A stretch of 64,000 bases of DNA from Kitasatospora sp. NBC_00374 (GCF_041434935.1 NZ_CP107964.1:4819001-4883000); one strand, 5' to 3'. Positions 1-8,759 are shown, counted from the first letter of the stretch. A program made the numbers and translations. Notes: generated by a model from the sequence alone, not told the origin.

Positions 1-1
1 T

Positions 2-556
2 TTCGCCCACGACACCTTCAAGGTGGGCCCCGGCCAGTACGGTCTGCTGAACACCGCGATGGCGGCCGGTTCACTGGTCGGCGCGCTGCTCGCGGCGCGG
101 CGGGGGATGCCCCGGCTGCGCGGCCTGGTCGCCGCGGCGCTGGCCTTCGGCGCGCTGGAGGTGCTGGCCGCGTTCGCGCCCGGGTTCTGGACGTTCGCGA
201 TCCTGCTGACCCTGATCGGCGTGTTCGGGCTGACCTTCAACACCTCGGTGAACTCGGCGCTGCAGCTGGCCACCGACCCCGCGATGCGCGGTCGGGTGAT
301 GGGCCTGCTGGTCCTGGTCTTCACCGGCGGTACGCCGATCGGTGCGCCGCTGGTCGGCTGGGTGACCGCCGAGTACGGTCCGCGGGTCGGTCTGCTGGCC
401 TGCGGCCTGGTGTCCGCCGTCGCGGCGGGCGTGGTGGGCCTGGTGCTGGCCCGCGCCGCGGACCTGAAGGTGCGGGTCGACCTGCACCGGGGCAGCCGGG
501 TGGTGACCGTGGTGCCGCGGACGGTGTCCAGGCAGCAGCTGGCCACGGCCAGTTGA
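2..556 (+). CDS. MFS transporter, C-terminal part (5' end outside window)
   Basis: The open frame runs in from the left edge, so only the last 184 residues are seen. They contain about five hydrophobic helices, including one beginning YGLLNTAMAAGSLVGALLAA and a helix ending in FNTSVNSALQLATDP, as in the C-terminal half of EntS-like (siderophore or drug exporter) MFS proteins. The MFS protein at 40858 has the same local signature (YGLLNCAFGAGTVLGG). A short polar tail follows the last helix. The substrate cannot be told. The gene is convergent with the acetyltransferase at 605-1120, with a strong hairpin between them. Family call is firm; function is inferred only. Confidence 0.85.
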   Translation, partial: FAHDTFKVGPGQYGLLNTAMAAGSLVGALLAARRGMPRLRGLVAAALAFGALEVLAAFAPGFWTFAILLTLIGVFGLTFNTSVNSALQLATDPAMRGRVMGLLVLVFTGGTPIGAPLVGWVTAEYGPRVGLLACGLVSAVAAGVVGLVLARAADLKVRVDLHRGSRVVTVVPRTVSRQQLATAS

Positions 557-560
557 GACC

Positions 561-597
561 GGGCCGGGCCGCCGCCGAGCGGATGGCGGCCCGGCCC
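561..597. terminator. Bidirectional hairpin terminator
   Basis: A perfect 13-bp inverted repeat (561-573 with 585-597, 11-nt loop) lies between two convergent stop codons. There is no T-tract, as is common in streptomycetes. Confidence 0.7.
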
Positions 598-604
598 GAC
601 GGCC

Positions 605-1120
605 TCAGAGCCGGATCTCCAGGAGCTGTCCGGGCCACGGGGTGCCGGACTGGTCGACCTCGAAGGACTCGGTCGGGGTGAACCCGAGCCGCTCGTACTG
701 GGCGACCAGGCTCCGGTCGTCGCCCGCGTAGCAGTCCACCCGCAGCAGGCCGCGGCCGCGCCGTCGGGTCTCCTCGACGGCGTCGGCGATCAGCGCGGCG
801 CCGATCCCGGAGCCCTTGTGCGCGCGGTCGGTGACCAGCAGCCTGACGTACAGCTCGGGCCGGTCGACGGCGGTCGCGTACTCCGGGCCCTCCTCGGCGA
901 GCACGCAGACGCCGACGGTACGGCCGTCCGCGTCCTCGGCCACCCGCAGCAGGTAGTCGCGGGCGTACCGCTCGGTGCGCTCGACGGCCTTCCGATGGCT
1001 GGTCCACGGCTGGTCGCCCCACTGGCCGGTCCGGCCCAGGGAGACCAGCCAGGCGACGGCGGCGTCGAGCAGGGCCAGGGTGGCGGGGGCGTCGGCGGGC
1101 CCCCCGGTGCGGATTTTCAT
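605..1120 (-). CDS. GNAT family N-acetyltransferase
   Basis: A 171-residue protein of normal length for a single GNAT domain. The acetyl-CoA pyrophosphate-binding signature R/Q-x-x-G-x-G is present in the stretch DRAHKGSGIGAALIADAVEE, followed by a C-terminal strand-helix (YERLGFTPTESFEV) typical of the fold. It would move an acetyl group from acetyl-CoA to an amine; the acceptor is unknown. The start at 1120 gives the usual N-terminal KIRTGGPADAPATLALLDAA opening. It is divergent from the phosphodiesterase at 1202, sharing about 80 bp of upstream DNA. Confidence 0.85.
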   Translation of the reverse strand: MKIRTGGPADAPATLALLDAAVAWLVSLGRTGQWGDQPWTSHRKAVERTERYARDYLLRVAEDADGRTVGVCVLAEEGPEYATAVDRPELYVRLLVTDRAHKGSGIGAALIADAVEETRRRGRGLLRVDCYAGDDRSLVAQYERLGFTPTESFEVDQSGTPWPGQLLEIRL

Positions 1121-1201
1121 ACGACAGTTCTAGTCGGTGCGGTCCGCTGTGTGCAGAGGAATGGACGGGAAGACGCCGGCGCCAGGCGGCAGGATGGCGC
1201 C

Positions 1202-1792
1202 ATGAGACTCTTCGTGGCGGTGAACCCGCCGACGGCGGCGATCCAGGAACTGGTGGACGCGGCCGCACCGCTGATGGACATGCCCGGCGCCGACCGGCTG
1301 CGCTGGAGCGAGGTGGCCGGCTGGCACCTGACGCTGGCCTTCCTCGGCGAGGTGCCGGTGGTGGACGTGCCGGCCCTGGAGACACTGCTGGCCCGGGCCG
1401 CGGACGAGCACGGCGCGCACCGGCTGCGGCTGGCGGGCGGCGGCACCTTCGGCGACCGGGTGCTGTGGGCCGGGATCGCGGGGGAGGTGTGGGCGCTGCG
1501 GCGGCTGGCGGAGGCCGTCCGGGAGGCGCTGCCGCAGGTCGGGATCGAGTCCGACCAGCACGGTTTCCACCCGCACCTGACGCTGGCGCGGGCCGGCTCC
1601 TCGCACGGGCAGCGGCGGGCCGAACGGCGTTCGGCCGTCGGCGAGCTGCAGGCGATGGCGGCCGCACTGGAGGAGTTCCGGGGCACCGAGTGGGAGGCCG
1701 CGGAACTGCACCTGATGAGCAGCGAGCGGGGCTTCGGCCCGGCGCGCTACCGGACGGTGGCCTCCTGGCCGCTGGCCCGCTGGGAGGCCTGA
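1202..1792 (+). CDS. thpR: RNA 2',3'-cyclic phosphodiesterase (2H family)
   Basis: A 196-residue 2H-superfamily protein. Both catalytic HxTx motifs are visible: HLTL within WHLTLAFLG near residue 42 and HLTL within FHPHLTLAR near residue 124. Family members (ThpR/LigT) hydrolyse RNA 2',3'-cyclic phosphates. The reading frame is open far upstream, but the ATG at 1202 is chosen because MRLFVAVNPP is the standard family N-terminus. Length and motif spacing are normal. The in vivo RNA substrate in actinobacteria is not established. Confidence 0.9.
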   Translation: MRLFVAVNPPTAAIQELVDAAAPLMDMPGADRLRWSEVAGWHLTLAFLGEVPVVDVPALETLLARAADEHGAHRLRLAGGGTFGDRVLWAGIAGEVWALRRLAEAVREALPQVGIESDQHGFHPHLTLARAGSSHGQRRAERRSAVGELQAMAAALEEFRGTEWEAAELHLMSSERGFGPARYRTVASWPLARWEA

Positions 1793-1856
1793 CCCACGGC
1801 GGACGGCGGCCGGGCGGCCCGCTCCCGGGAGGGGGCCGGGCCGTCGCGCCGGGCGT

Positions 1857-3623
1857 TCAGCCCAACTCCGGTGCCTCCCGCAGCTCCACCGCCGCCGGGG
1901 CGGCGTCGCCGAGCTCCAGCACCACGAGGTCGTTGGCGCCCTCGCGCAGCAGCGGCTGCGGGCAGAACAGCGTCGTCTGGGGGCCGGCCGCGTCGTAGCG
2001 CCCGAGCAGGAAGCCGTTGACCCACAGGTAGCCGTGCCCGCCGCCGGGGACGGCCAGGAAGGTGTCCCCGGTGGTGCGGAGGGTGAGCGTGCCGCGGGCG
2101 AAGACCTCCGGGGCGGGCTCGCCCGGGGCGAAGTCCAGCTCGGGCAGCGGCTCCAGCGGCAGCGGCTCGGCCCGGCACCCGTGCAGGTACTGGCGCTCGT
2201 ACCGGACGCCGCCGGTGATGCCCTTGGTCTCGCCCACCTGGGGGCCGTAGTTGACCCGGCCGAGCGACTCCACCAGCAGCTCGACCTCGGCGCCGCCCGC
2301 CGCCGTCACCGGATCGCCCTCGGCGCCCCGGTACAGCTCGGCCACCCGCTTGCCGTCGAGGCGCAGCGTCGCGCGGTCCCGCAGGCCCTCGACCACGAGC
2401 GGGAGTTCGGGGCCGGGCCCGGGGATCCGGAAGGTGTAGCGGACCAGGCCGTGTTCCAGACCGAGCTCCTCCAGCGTCGGCGGCACCGGAGCCTCGACCG
2501 CAGGCCCGAACGGCAGTTCGGCGAATTCGGTCAGCTCCACCCGGCCGGCCGCCAGCACCTCGGGCAGCTCGGGGAAGGCGGGTGTGCGGTCGTCCAGGAA
2601 GCGGGCCTGCTCCGGGTGTTCGGCCGCGAACTCGGCCAGCACCGCGCGGAACAGCTCGTACTTCCCGGTCGGCGCGCCACGCTCGTCCAGCGGGGCGTGG
2701 TAGTCGTAGGACGTGGTGACCGGCTGGTACGGGGAGCGGGTCCACTCGGTCGAGTTGTGCGGCGCGTCCTCGTGGTTGGCGCCGGCGCCGGTACCGAAGT
2801 TGGTGCCGCCGTGCGCCATGTAGAGGTTGACCGAGCCGCCGGCCGCCAGGATCCGGCGCAGGGTGTCGGCGGCGTCCGCGGCGTCCCGGGTGTGGTGCGG
2901 CTTGTCCCAGTGGTCGAACCAGCCGTTCCAGTACTCCATGCAGAACGGCGGGTCCTGCGGCCGGTGCCGGCGCAGCAGCTCGAAGCCCGCCTCCGGGTCG
3001 GAGCCGAAGTTGACGGTGGCCAGGACCCCGGGCAGCGTCCCGGCCGCGAGCATGTGGTCCGTCGGACCGTCCGAGGTGAACAGCGGGACGGTGACGCCCC
3101 GGCGCAGCAGCCCGTCGGCGAGGTGGCGCAGGTAGGCACGGTCGCTGCCGAAGGAGCCGTACTCGTTCTCCACCTGGACCAGCAGCACGTTGCCGCCCCG
3201 GTCCACCTGACGGTCCACGAGGTCGGGCAGCAGCACGTCGAGGAAGGCGTCGACGGCGGCCAGGTACTGCGGGTCGGAGGTCCGCGCCCGGCGGCCCACG
3301 CGCGCGGTGAGCCAGGCCGGCAGGCCGCCGTTGTCCCACTCGGCGCAGATGTACGGGCCGGGGCGGACGATCGCCCACAGGCCCTGGCGGGCCGCCTCGT
3401 CCAGGAACGCGGGCAGTTCGGCCAACCGCTCGAACCGGCCCTCGGCGGGTTCGTGCAGGTTCCACGGCACGTACGTCTCGACGGTGTTCAGGCCCATCGC
3501 GCGCAGTGCGGCCAGCCGTTGGGGCCACTGCTCGGGCCGGGTACGGAAGTAGTGCACGGCCCCGGAGAGGATCCGAAGCGGCTGCCCGTCCAGTGCGAAG
3601 CCGGTGGAGTCAGAGGTGAGCAT
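1857..3623 (-). CDS. Glycoside hydrolase family 35 beta-galactosidase
   Basis: A 588-residue intracellular GH35 enzyme; no signal peptide follows the chosen start at 3623. The N-terminal TIM barrel begins with LRILSGAVHYFRTRPEQW. The acid/base glutamate lies in VENEYGSFG (E154) and the nucleophile in CMEYWNGWFDHW (E230). The C-terminal half contains the jelly-roll galactose-binding segments, with YLWVNGFLLGRY near the end. It should remove terminal beta-galactose from oligosaccharides. The frame is open upstream to 3923, but that extension is compositionally unlike the protein. Divergent transcription from the AraC regulator at 3745 suggests that protein controls it. Confidence 0.92.
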   Translation of the reverse strand: MLTSDSTGFALDGQPLRILSGAVHYFRTRPEQWPQRLAALRAMGLNTVETYVPWNLHEPAEGRFERLAELPAFLDEAARQGLWAIVRPGPYICAEWDNGGLPAWLTARVGRRARTSDPQYLAAVDAFLDVLLPDLVDRQVDRGGNVLLVQVENEYGSFGSDRAYLRHLADGLLRRGVTVPLFTSDGPTDHMLAAGTLPGVLATVNFGSDPEAGFELLRRHRPQDPPFCMEYWNGWFDHWDKPHHTRDAADAADTLRRILAAGGSVNLYMAHGGTNFGTGAGANHEDAPHNSTEWTRSPYQPVTTSYDYHAPLDERGAPTGKYELFRAVLAEFAAEHPEQARFLDDRTPAFPELPEVLAAGRVELTEFAELPFGPAVEAPVPPTLEELGLEHGLVRYTFRIPGPGPELPLVVEGLRDRATLRLDGKRVAELYRGAEGDPVTAAGGAEVELLVESLGRVNYGPQVGETKGITGGVRYERQYLHGCRAEPLPLEPLPELDFAPGEPAPEVFARGTLTLRTTGDTFLAVPGGGHGYLWVNGFLLGRYDAAGPQTTLFCPQPLLREGANDLVVLELGDAAPAAVELREAPELG

Positions 3624-3744
3624 GCCTCCAGCCTGCGGGAACGCCCCCGGTGGAGCCATGGACAAAGCCCGGCGGCGTGTTGGATTGTTCGTCCGGTGGG
3701 CAGGGTGACGGGGTACGCCCGGCCCGCGGACGAGTGGGGAGCAG

Positions 3745-4656
3745 ATGGAGCGCTGGTGGCAGTACCTCACCCCCGGCCCGGCCCAGCTGCGGACCGGGTT
3801 GGCCTGTCTGGGGGTCGGGATGCAGCGCGGACGCCTGCCGACCGTGGGGCCCCGGACACTGGACCACTGGGTGGCCGTGGTGGTCACCGGCGGCCGCGGC
3901 TGGTTCGAGGAGCCGGACGGCACCCGTCGGCCGGTGACCGGTCCCGCGGTGCTGTGGCTGCGGCCCGGTGTCCCGCACCACTACGCGCCCGACGAGCGCG
4001 GCTGGGCCGAGTCCTTCGTCGACTTCGCCGGCCCCGCCACCGCGGCCTACGCCGAGCTGGGCCTGCTGCCGGAGGCCACCGTGGTGCCGCTGACCAGTGC
4101 GGAGCCCGCGCAGCGGGTGGTGGCGCGGATCGCCGGGGCCTGCCGCCGGGGTGGTCCGCTGACCGGGGCGGACGCGGCGGCGGGCGTGCACGAGCTGCTG
4201 GTGGAACTGCGCCGGCACCGGGCCGACCTGGACCCGGAGGGCGCCCCGGTGCTGGAGGTGCTGCGGCGGGACGCCTTCCTGCCGCTGTCGGTGGCGGAGC
4301 ACGCCCGCCGGGCCGGCATGTCGGTGGCGGAGCTGCGCCGGGCGGTGCGCTCGGTGGGGGCGGTCGGGCCCAAGGAGTTCCTGCTGGCGGTGCGGCTGAA
4401 CGAGGCCAAGGAGCTGCTGGCGGCGAGCGAGCTGCCGGTCGCCGCGGTGGCCCGGCGGGTGGGGTACGCGGACCCGGCGTACTTCACCCGGATCTTCACC
4501 CGGCGGGTCGGGGTGGCACCGTCGGTGTTCCGGGCCCAGCAGTACCGCGGCGACGGCCGGCTGCGCACGGTGCGGGCGGAGGATCTGGCGGCCGAGCTGA
4601 CCGGGCTGTACGGCCCGGAGAGGGGCCGGGCGGAGGCGGGTCTGGCCACCGGGTAA
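3745..4656 (+). CDS. AraC family transcriptional regulator
   Basis: 303 residues: an N-terminal cupin-type sensing domain (PAVLWLRPGVPHHY in the first 90 residues) and a C-terminal AraC DNA-binding domain (about 180-275). The second helix-turn-helix carries the hallmark VAAVARRVGYADPAYFTRIF followed by GVAPSVFR. A GGGGAG ribosome site precedes the ATG. The gene is divergent from the beta-galactosidase with 121 bp between starts, so sugar-responsive control of that gene is the natural inference. The inducer is not known. Confidence 0.88.
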   Translation: MERWWQYLTPGPAQLRTGLACLGVGMQRGRLPTVGPRTLDHWVAVVVTGGRGWFEEPDGTRRPVTGPAVLWLRPGVPHHYAPDERGWAESFVDFAGPATAAYAELGLLPEATVVPLTSAEPAQRVVARIAGACRRGGPLTGADAAAGVHELLVELRRHRADLDPEGAPVLEVLRRDAFLPLSVAEHARRAGMSVAELRRAVRSVGAVGPKEFLLAVRLNEAKELLAASELPVAAVARRVGYADPAYFTRIFTRRVGVAPSVFRAQQYRGDGRLRTVRAEDLAAELTGLYGPERGRAEAGLATG

Positions 4657-4661
4657 CCTCG

Positions 4662-4757
4662 ATGACCGTGGACCCCAAGACTCGTATGCGGATCGTGACC
4701 GGCGCCCTGGTGCTGCTGCTGGTCGTCGTGGTGGTCAGTTCGCTCGTGCGGAGCTGA
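4662..4757 (+). CDS. 31-residue single-TM microprotein
   Basis: A tiny frame five bases after the AraC stop. It encodes a basic start (MTVDPKTRMRIV), one strongly hydrophobic helix (TGALVLLLVVVVVSSLV) and a two-residue tail. It is followed at once by a very strong terminator. Position and pattern resemble small actinobacterial proteins annotated as transporter-associated (SGM_5486 type), but that match is from memory and weak. Translational coupling to the regulator is likely given the spacing. Confidence 0.55.
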   Translation: MTVDPKTRMRIVTGALVLLLVVVVVSSLVRS

Positions 4758-4780
4758 GCCGGGACCGACCCGGGAAACGA

Positions 4781-4822
4781 CGACGGCGCGGGGGCCACCG
4801 GGTGGTGGCCCCCGCGCCGTCG
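4781..4822. terminator. Strong bidirectional terminator hairpin
   Basis: A perfect 19-bp inverted repeat (4781-4799 with 4804-4822) with a GGGT tetraloop. It separates the + strand microprotein gene from the convergent serC. Confidence 0.85.
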
Positions 4823-4839
4823 CGGCGGGGTCGGACGGG

Positions 4840-5958
4840 TCAGAGCGCGCCGACCACGTAGTCGATGCAGGCGGTGAGCGCCTGGACGTCCGCCGGGTCG
4901 ACGGCCGGGAACATCGCGATCCGCAGCTGGTTGCGGCCGAGCTTGCGGTACGGCTCGGTGTCGACGATGCCGTTGGCCCGCAGGGCCTTGGCGATCGCGG
5001 CGGCGTCGATCGACTCGTCGAAGTCGATCGTGCCGACCACCTGCGAGCGCTCCTCGGGCTTGGCCACGAAGGGCTGCGCGAAGGAGGCCTTCTCGGCCCA
5101 GGTGTAGAGGATGGAGGAGGACTCCGCGGTGCGGGCCACCGCCCAGTCCAGGCCGCCGTTGCCGTTCAGCCACTCCAGCTGGTCGGCCAGCAGGAACAGC
5201 GTCGAGATCGCCGGGGTGTTGTACGTCTGGTCCTTCGAGGAGTTGTCGATCGCGGTCGGCAGGTCGAAGAACGGCGGGATGTACCGGCCGGAGGCGGCGA
5301 TCTCGGCGGCGCGCTCCAGAGCGGCCGGGGAGAAGGTCGCCAGCCACAGGCCGCCCTCGGAGGCGAAGGACTTCTGCGGCGCGAAGTAGTAGACGTCGGT
5401 CTCGGTGATGTCGACCGGGAGGCCGCCGGCGCCGGAGGTGGCGTCGACCAGGACGAGGGAGCCCTCGTCGCCGCCGGCCGGGCGGCGGATCGGCATCGCC
5501 ACACCGGTCGAGGTCTCGTTGTGGGTGAGCGCGTAGACGTCCACCCCGGCCTCGGCGACCGGCAGCGGGTGGGTGCCCGGCTCGGACTTGATCACCGAGG
5601 GGTCGCCCAGCCAGGGCGCCGCCTTGACCGAGGACGCGAACTTGGAGGAGAACTCGCCGAAGTTGAGGTGCTGGGACTTCTCGCGGACGAGGCCGAAGGC
5701 CGCGATGTCCCAGAACGCGGTGGAGCCGCCGTTGCCCAGTACCACCTGGTAGCCCTCGGGAAGCGAGAACAGGTCGGCGACGCCCTCACGGACGCGCTTG
5801 ACCACGTTCTTGACCGGGGCCTGCCGGTGGGAGGTGCCCAGCAGCGAGGTGCCGGTGGCCGCGAGGGCGCTCAGCGCCTCGGGACGCACCTTGGAGGGGC
5901 CACAGCCGAAACGGCCGTCGGCGGGCTTGATGTCAGCGGGGATCTGGATCTGAGCCAC
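4840..5958 (-). CDS. serC: Phosphoserine aminotransferase
   Basis: A 372-residue class V PLP aminotransferase of the actinobacterial SerC type. The PLP-binding lysine is K196 in YYFAPQKSFASEGG. The N-terminus IPADIKPADGRFGCGPSKVRPEAL is diagnostic of this group, and SLLGTSHRQAPVKNVVKRVREG follows. It converts 3-phosphohydroxypyruvate and glutamate to phosphoserine and 2-oxoglutarate in serine synthesis, and the same activity may serve pyridoxal phosphate synthesis. It is a monocistronic gene bounded by a hairpin on its 3' side. Confidence 0.96.
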   Translation of the reverse strand: MAQIQIPADIKPADGRFGCGPSKVRPEALSALAATGTSLLGTSHRQAPVKNVVKRVREGVADLFSLPEGYQVVLGNGGSTAFWDIAAFGLVREKSQHLNFGEFSSKFASSVKAAPWLGDPSVIKSEPGTHPLPVAEAGVDVYALTHNETSTGVAMPIRRPAGGDEGSLVLVDATSGAGGLPVDITETDVYYFAPQKSFASEGGLWLATFSPAALERAAEIAASGRYIPPFFDLPTAIDNSSKDQTYNTPAISTLFLLADQLEWLNGNGGLDWAVARTAESSSILYTWAEKASFAQPFVAKPEERSQVVGTIDFDESIDAAAIAKALRANGIVDTEPYRKLGRNQLRIAMFPAVDPADVQALTACIDYVVGAL

Positions 5959-6034
5959 AGGCGCAGCCTACTGCCCCGGCCTGTGCGCGCGGTACGGAAG
6001 TCCGCCCGCTGAGATGCGATTCCCGCTGCTCGGA

Positions 6035-6061
6035 CGGGTCCGGAACGCGGTTCCGGACCCG
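6035..6061 (-). terminator. Terminator of citrate synthase gene
   Basis: A perfect 12-bp inverted repeat (6035-6046 with 6050-6061, loop GCG) lies 20 bases downstream of the citrate synthase stop. Confidence 0.7.
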
Positions 6062-6081
6062 CCCGAAAGGGTGATGCCTGG

Positions 6082-7182
6082 TCAGCGCGTGAGCGCGTCC
6101 CAGCCCTCGACGTCCTGCGGGCTGCGCGAGGCGGGGCCGATGTAGCGGGCGGCCGGGCGGACCAGCCGGCCGGTGCGCTTCTGCTCCAGGATGTGGGCGG
6201 ACCAGCCGGCCGTCCGGGCGCAGGTGAACATCGAGGTGAACATGTGGGCCGGGACCTCGGCGAAGTCCAGCATGATCGCGGCCCAGAACTCCACGTTGGT
6301 GGCGAGCACGCGGTCGGGACGGCGGTTGTGCAGCTCCTCCAGCGCGGCCTTCTCCAGCGCCTCGGCGATCTCGAAGCGCGGGGCGCCGAGCTCCTTGGCG
6401 GTGCGGCGCAGCACGCGGGCGCGCGGGTCCTCGGCGCGGTAGACGCGGTGGCCGAAGCCCATCAGGCGCTCGCCCTTGTCGAGGGCCTTCTTCACGTACC
6501 CGACGGCGTCGCCGGTGCGCTCGATCTCCTCGATCATGCCGAGCACGCGGGACGGGGCGCCGCCGTGCAGCGGGCCGGACATCGCGCCGACCGCGCCGGA
6601 GAGCGCGGCCGCCACGTCGGCGCCGGTGGAGGCGATGACGCGGGCGGTGAAGGTGGAGGCGTTCATGCCGTGCTCGGCGGCCGAGGTCCAGTAGGCGTCG
6701 ACGGCCTTGACGTGCTTCGGGTCGGGCTCGCCCCGCCAGCGGATCATGAACCGCTCGACGATGGTCTCGGCCTTGTCGATCTCGCTCTGCGGGACCATCG
6801 GCCGGCCCTGGCCGCGGGCGGACTGGGCCACGTAGGACAGCGCCATCACGGCGGCCCGGGCGAGGTCGTCGCGGGCCTGCTCGGCGGAGATGTCGAGCAG
6901 CGGCTTGAGACCCCAGACCGGGGCGAGCATCGCGAGGGCGGACTGCACGTCGACCCGGATGTCACCGGAGTGGACCGGGATCGGGAACGGCTCGGCGGCG
7001 GGCAGACCGGGGGCGAACTTCCCGTCGACCAGCAGACCCCAGACGTGGCCGAAGGAGACGTGACCCACGAGGTCTTCGATGTCCACACCGCGGTAGCGCA
7101 GGGCGCCGCCTTCACGGTCTGGCTCGGCGATCTCGCTCTCGAAGGCGACTACCCCTTCGAGCCCGGGTACGAAATCGGACAT
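6082..7182 (-). CDS. Citrate synthase 2 type (citrate/2-methylcitrate synthase family)
   Basis: 366 residues, shorter than the hexameric GltA type and typical of the second actinobacterial citrate synthase. Signature blocks are present: EHGMNASTFTARVIASTGAD with an active-site His, SGPLHGGAPSRVL, and FGHRVYRAEDPRARVL with the second catalytic His and oxaloacetate-binding arginines. The enzyme condenses acetyl-CoA with oxaloacetate; propionyl-CoA activity cannot be excluded from sequence. It is divergent from pdxH across 327 bp. Confidence 0.93.
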   Translation of the reverse strand: MSDFVPGLEGVVAFESEIAEPDREGGALRYRGVDIEDLVGHVSFGHVWGLLVDGKFAPGLPAAEPFPIPVHSGDIRVDVQSALAMLAPVWGLKPLLDISAEQARDDLARAAVMALSYVAQSARGQGRPMVPQSEIDKAETIVERFMIRWRGEPDPKHVKAVDAYWTSAAEHGMNASTFTARVIASTGADVAAALSGAVGAMSGPLHGGAPSRVLGMIEEIERTGDAVGYVKKALDKGERLMGFGHRVYRAEDPRARVLRRTAKELGAPRFEIAEALEKAALEELHNRRPDRVLATNVEFWAAIMLDFAEVPAHMFTSMFTCARTAGWSAHILEQKRTGRLVRPAARYIGPASRSPQDVEGWDALTR

Positions 7183-7509
7183 CAGACGGCTCCTTCAGTG
7201 ATCCGATACGGCGCGTCGCGATGGTGGTGCGGCGCGTCGGTGACCGATGGTGGTTGGCACTCGGTGTCAGACTCTCAGGCACCCAGTGCATTGCGCCATA
7301 CACCACCACGGTGATGTTTCCCCCATGGGCCACTCCGGCCCCGGGCCGCGTGTCCGGCATCGTTGGCGGACGTTCCGGGAAAATCCGGATGTCTCCGGAC
7401 AAGTCTCCCGCGCGGAGGGCGGTGGAGCGGTGGCGAGACACCTTATCTCCCACCCGGGTTTGCACGGACGTAGCGGTGCCCGACGCTTGTCGTACGGGAT
7501 GATGTTGGC
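7183..7509. promoter_or_regulatory. Shared upstream region of citrate synthase and pdxH
   Basis: 327 bp without a gene between divergent starts. Near the citrate synthase start, CGGCGCGTCG occurs at 7209-7218 and 7230-7239 (21-bp spacing, about two helical turns), interleaved with GATGGTGG at 7220-7227 and 7246-7253. No convincing -10/-35 pair was identified. The repeats could be a regulator site. Confidence 0.35.
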
Positions 7510-8208
7510 GTGCCTACCGCGGAACGCCACCCGACAGCCCTGACCACGCGCACCGAGGGCCGGCCCGGACCGGACCTGGCTGCGATGCGCAAGCAGTACC
7601 AGCACGACGGCCTGGCCGAGGCCAAGATCGCCGCCGACCCGGTGGCCCAGTTCACCGACTGGTTCCACGAGGCGGTGGCGGCCGGCGTGGAGGAGCCCAA
7701 CGCCATGGTGCTCTCCACCGCCGACGCGGCCGGACGACCCGGCTCCCGTACCGTGCTGCTCAAGGGCTTCGACCGCCGCGGCTTCGTTTTCTACACCAAC
7801 TACGGGTCCCGCAAGGGCGCCGACCTGGCCGCCAACCCGCAGGCCTCGCTGCTCTTCCCGTGGATCTCGCTGGCCCGCCAGGTGATCGTGGGCGGCCGGG
7901 TGGAGAAGGTCGGCCGGGACGAGACCGCCGCCTACTTCCGCACCCGCCCGCACGGCTCCCAGCTCGGCGCCTGGGCCAGCGAGCAGTCCAGCCCGGTGGC
8001 CGGCCGCGAGGTGCTGGAGCGGCGCTACGCCGACCTGGAGGCCCGCTACCCGGAGGGCGAAGGCGTGCCGGTCCCGCCGTTCTGGGGCGGCTACCGGGTG
8101 ATCCCGGACACCGTCGAGTTCTGGCAGGGACGCGAGAACCGGCTGCACGACCGGCTCCGCTACCTCGTCGAGGGCGAGGGCTGGCGGGTGGAGCGGCTCT
8201 GCCCCTGA
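7510..8208 (+). CDS. pdxH: Pyridoxamine 5'-phosphate oxidase
   Basis: A 232-residue FMN flavoprotein with the PdxH pattern. An N-terminal MRKQYQHDGLAEA segment is followed by SRTVLLKGFDRRGFVFYTNY and GSRKGADLAANPQASLLFPW (FMN and phosphate binding). The family C-terminus WQGRENRLHDRLRY binds the PLP phosphate. It oxidises pyridoxine or pyridoxamine phosphate to PLP. A GTG start at 7510 gives the expected length. The C-terminal RLCP ending is the usual position, and the gene appears monocistronic. Confidence 0.95.
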   Translation: MPTAERHPTALTTRTEGRPGPDLAAMRKQYQHDGLAEAKIAADPVAQFTDWFHEAVAAGVEEPNAMVLSTADAAGRPGSRTVLLKGFDRRGFVFYTNYGSRKGADLAANPQASLLFPWISLARQVIVGGRVEKVGRDETAAYFRTRPHGSQLGAWASEQSSPVAGREVLERRYADLEARYPEGEGVPVPPFWGGYRVIPDTVEFWQGRENRLHDRLRYLVEGEGWRVERLCP

Positions 8209-8307
8209 GCCCTCCGGCGAGGTGCCCGGCCGGCCCCGGCGCGATGGCCGAAACCCGCTGCAGGCAAAGCCCGTTGGGGTAGGTCCCGTGGGTCCCGCGG
8301 TGCGAGA

Positions 8308-8739
8308 GTGTCCGGCATGACGGGATTCACCGAAGTGACGCTCGGCGACGGCACGTCGGTCCTGCTGCAGGTCTTCGACCTGGCGGCGCCCGGGCCGGCG
8401 GCGGGCGCCGCCGACCTCCCCGACCTGCCGGGCGACTCCGGCCCGACGGTGGCCGTGGGCCGGGCCCGGGACGCCGCGCACACCACCGCCCAGGCCCTGC
8501 GGGAGGCCCTGCGCCCGCTCGGCGGAGTGCTCGACCTGGTGCACGGCGCGGTGCTCTCCGCCGCCCGGCCGCCCGAGCAGGTCGAGGTGGAGTTCGGCGT
8601 CAAGCTGTCGAAGGACCTGCGGCTGGGCATCGTGTCGGCCGGGGCGGAGGCCGCGCTCGTCGTCCGCGCGAGCTGGCGGACCGGCCGCCCCGCCGCGGCC
8701 GTTCCGGCACCCTCCCCCGCCGAGCGGGCCGCGCCCTGA
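8308..8739 (+). CDS. Trypco1 / CU044_2847 family protein (trypsin-co-occurring)
   Basis: A 143-residue protein without membrane segments. The N-terminus MTGFTEVTLGDGTSVLLQV and the central block VEVEFGVKLSKDLRLGIVSAGAEAALVV match the family known as Trypsin-co-occurring domain 1. In vMAP/MoxR/vWA conflict systems these proteins sit beside trypsin-like proteases, and the next gene here is one, 20 bp downstream. A GTG at 8308 and an ATG at 8317 are both possible starts. The biochemical role is unknown. Family call is from motif memory and context. Confidence 0.75.
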   Translation: MSGMTGFTEVTLGDGTSVLLQVFDLAAPGPAAGAADLPDLPGDSGPTVAVGRARDAAHTTAQALREALRPLGGVLDLVHGAVLSAARPPEQVEVEFGVKLSKDLRLGIVSAGAEAALVVRASWRTGRPAAAVPAPSPAERAAP

Positions 8740-8759
8740 CAGGGCCGAGAGGGGCGGTT

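Noticed and set aside
1793..1856. Hairpin between the phosphodiesterase and beta-galactosidase genes
   Set aside because: GC-rich partial self-complementarity only; no stem clean enough to call a terminator.
2034..4661. Long + strand frame across the beta-galactosidase and AraC genes
   Set aside because: Shadow of GH35 and AraC frames; only its last 31 codons (4662-4757) were kept as a separate small gene.
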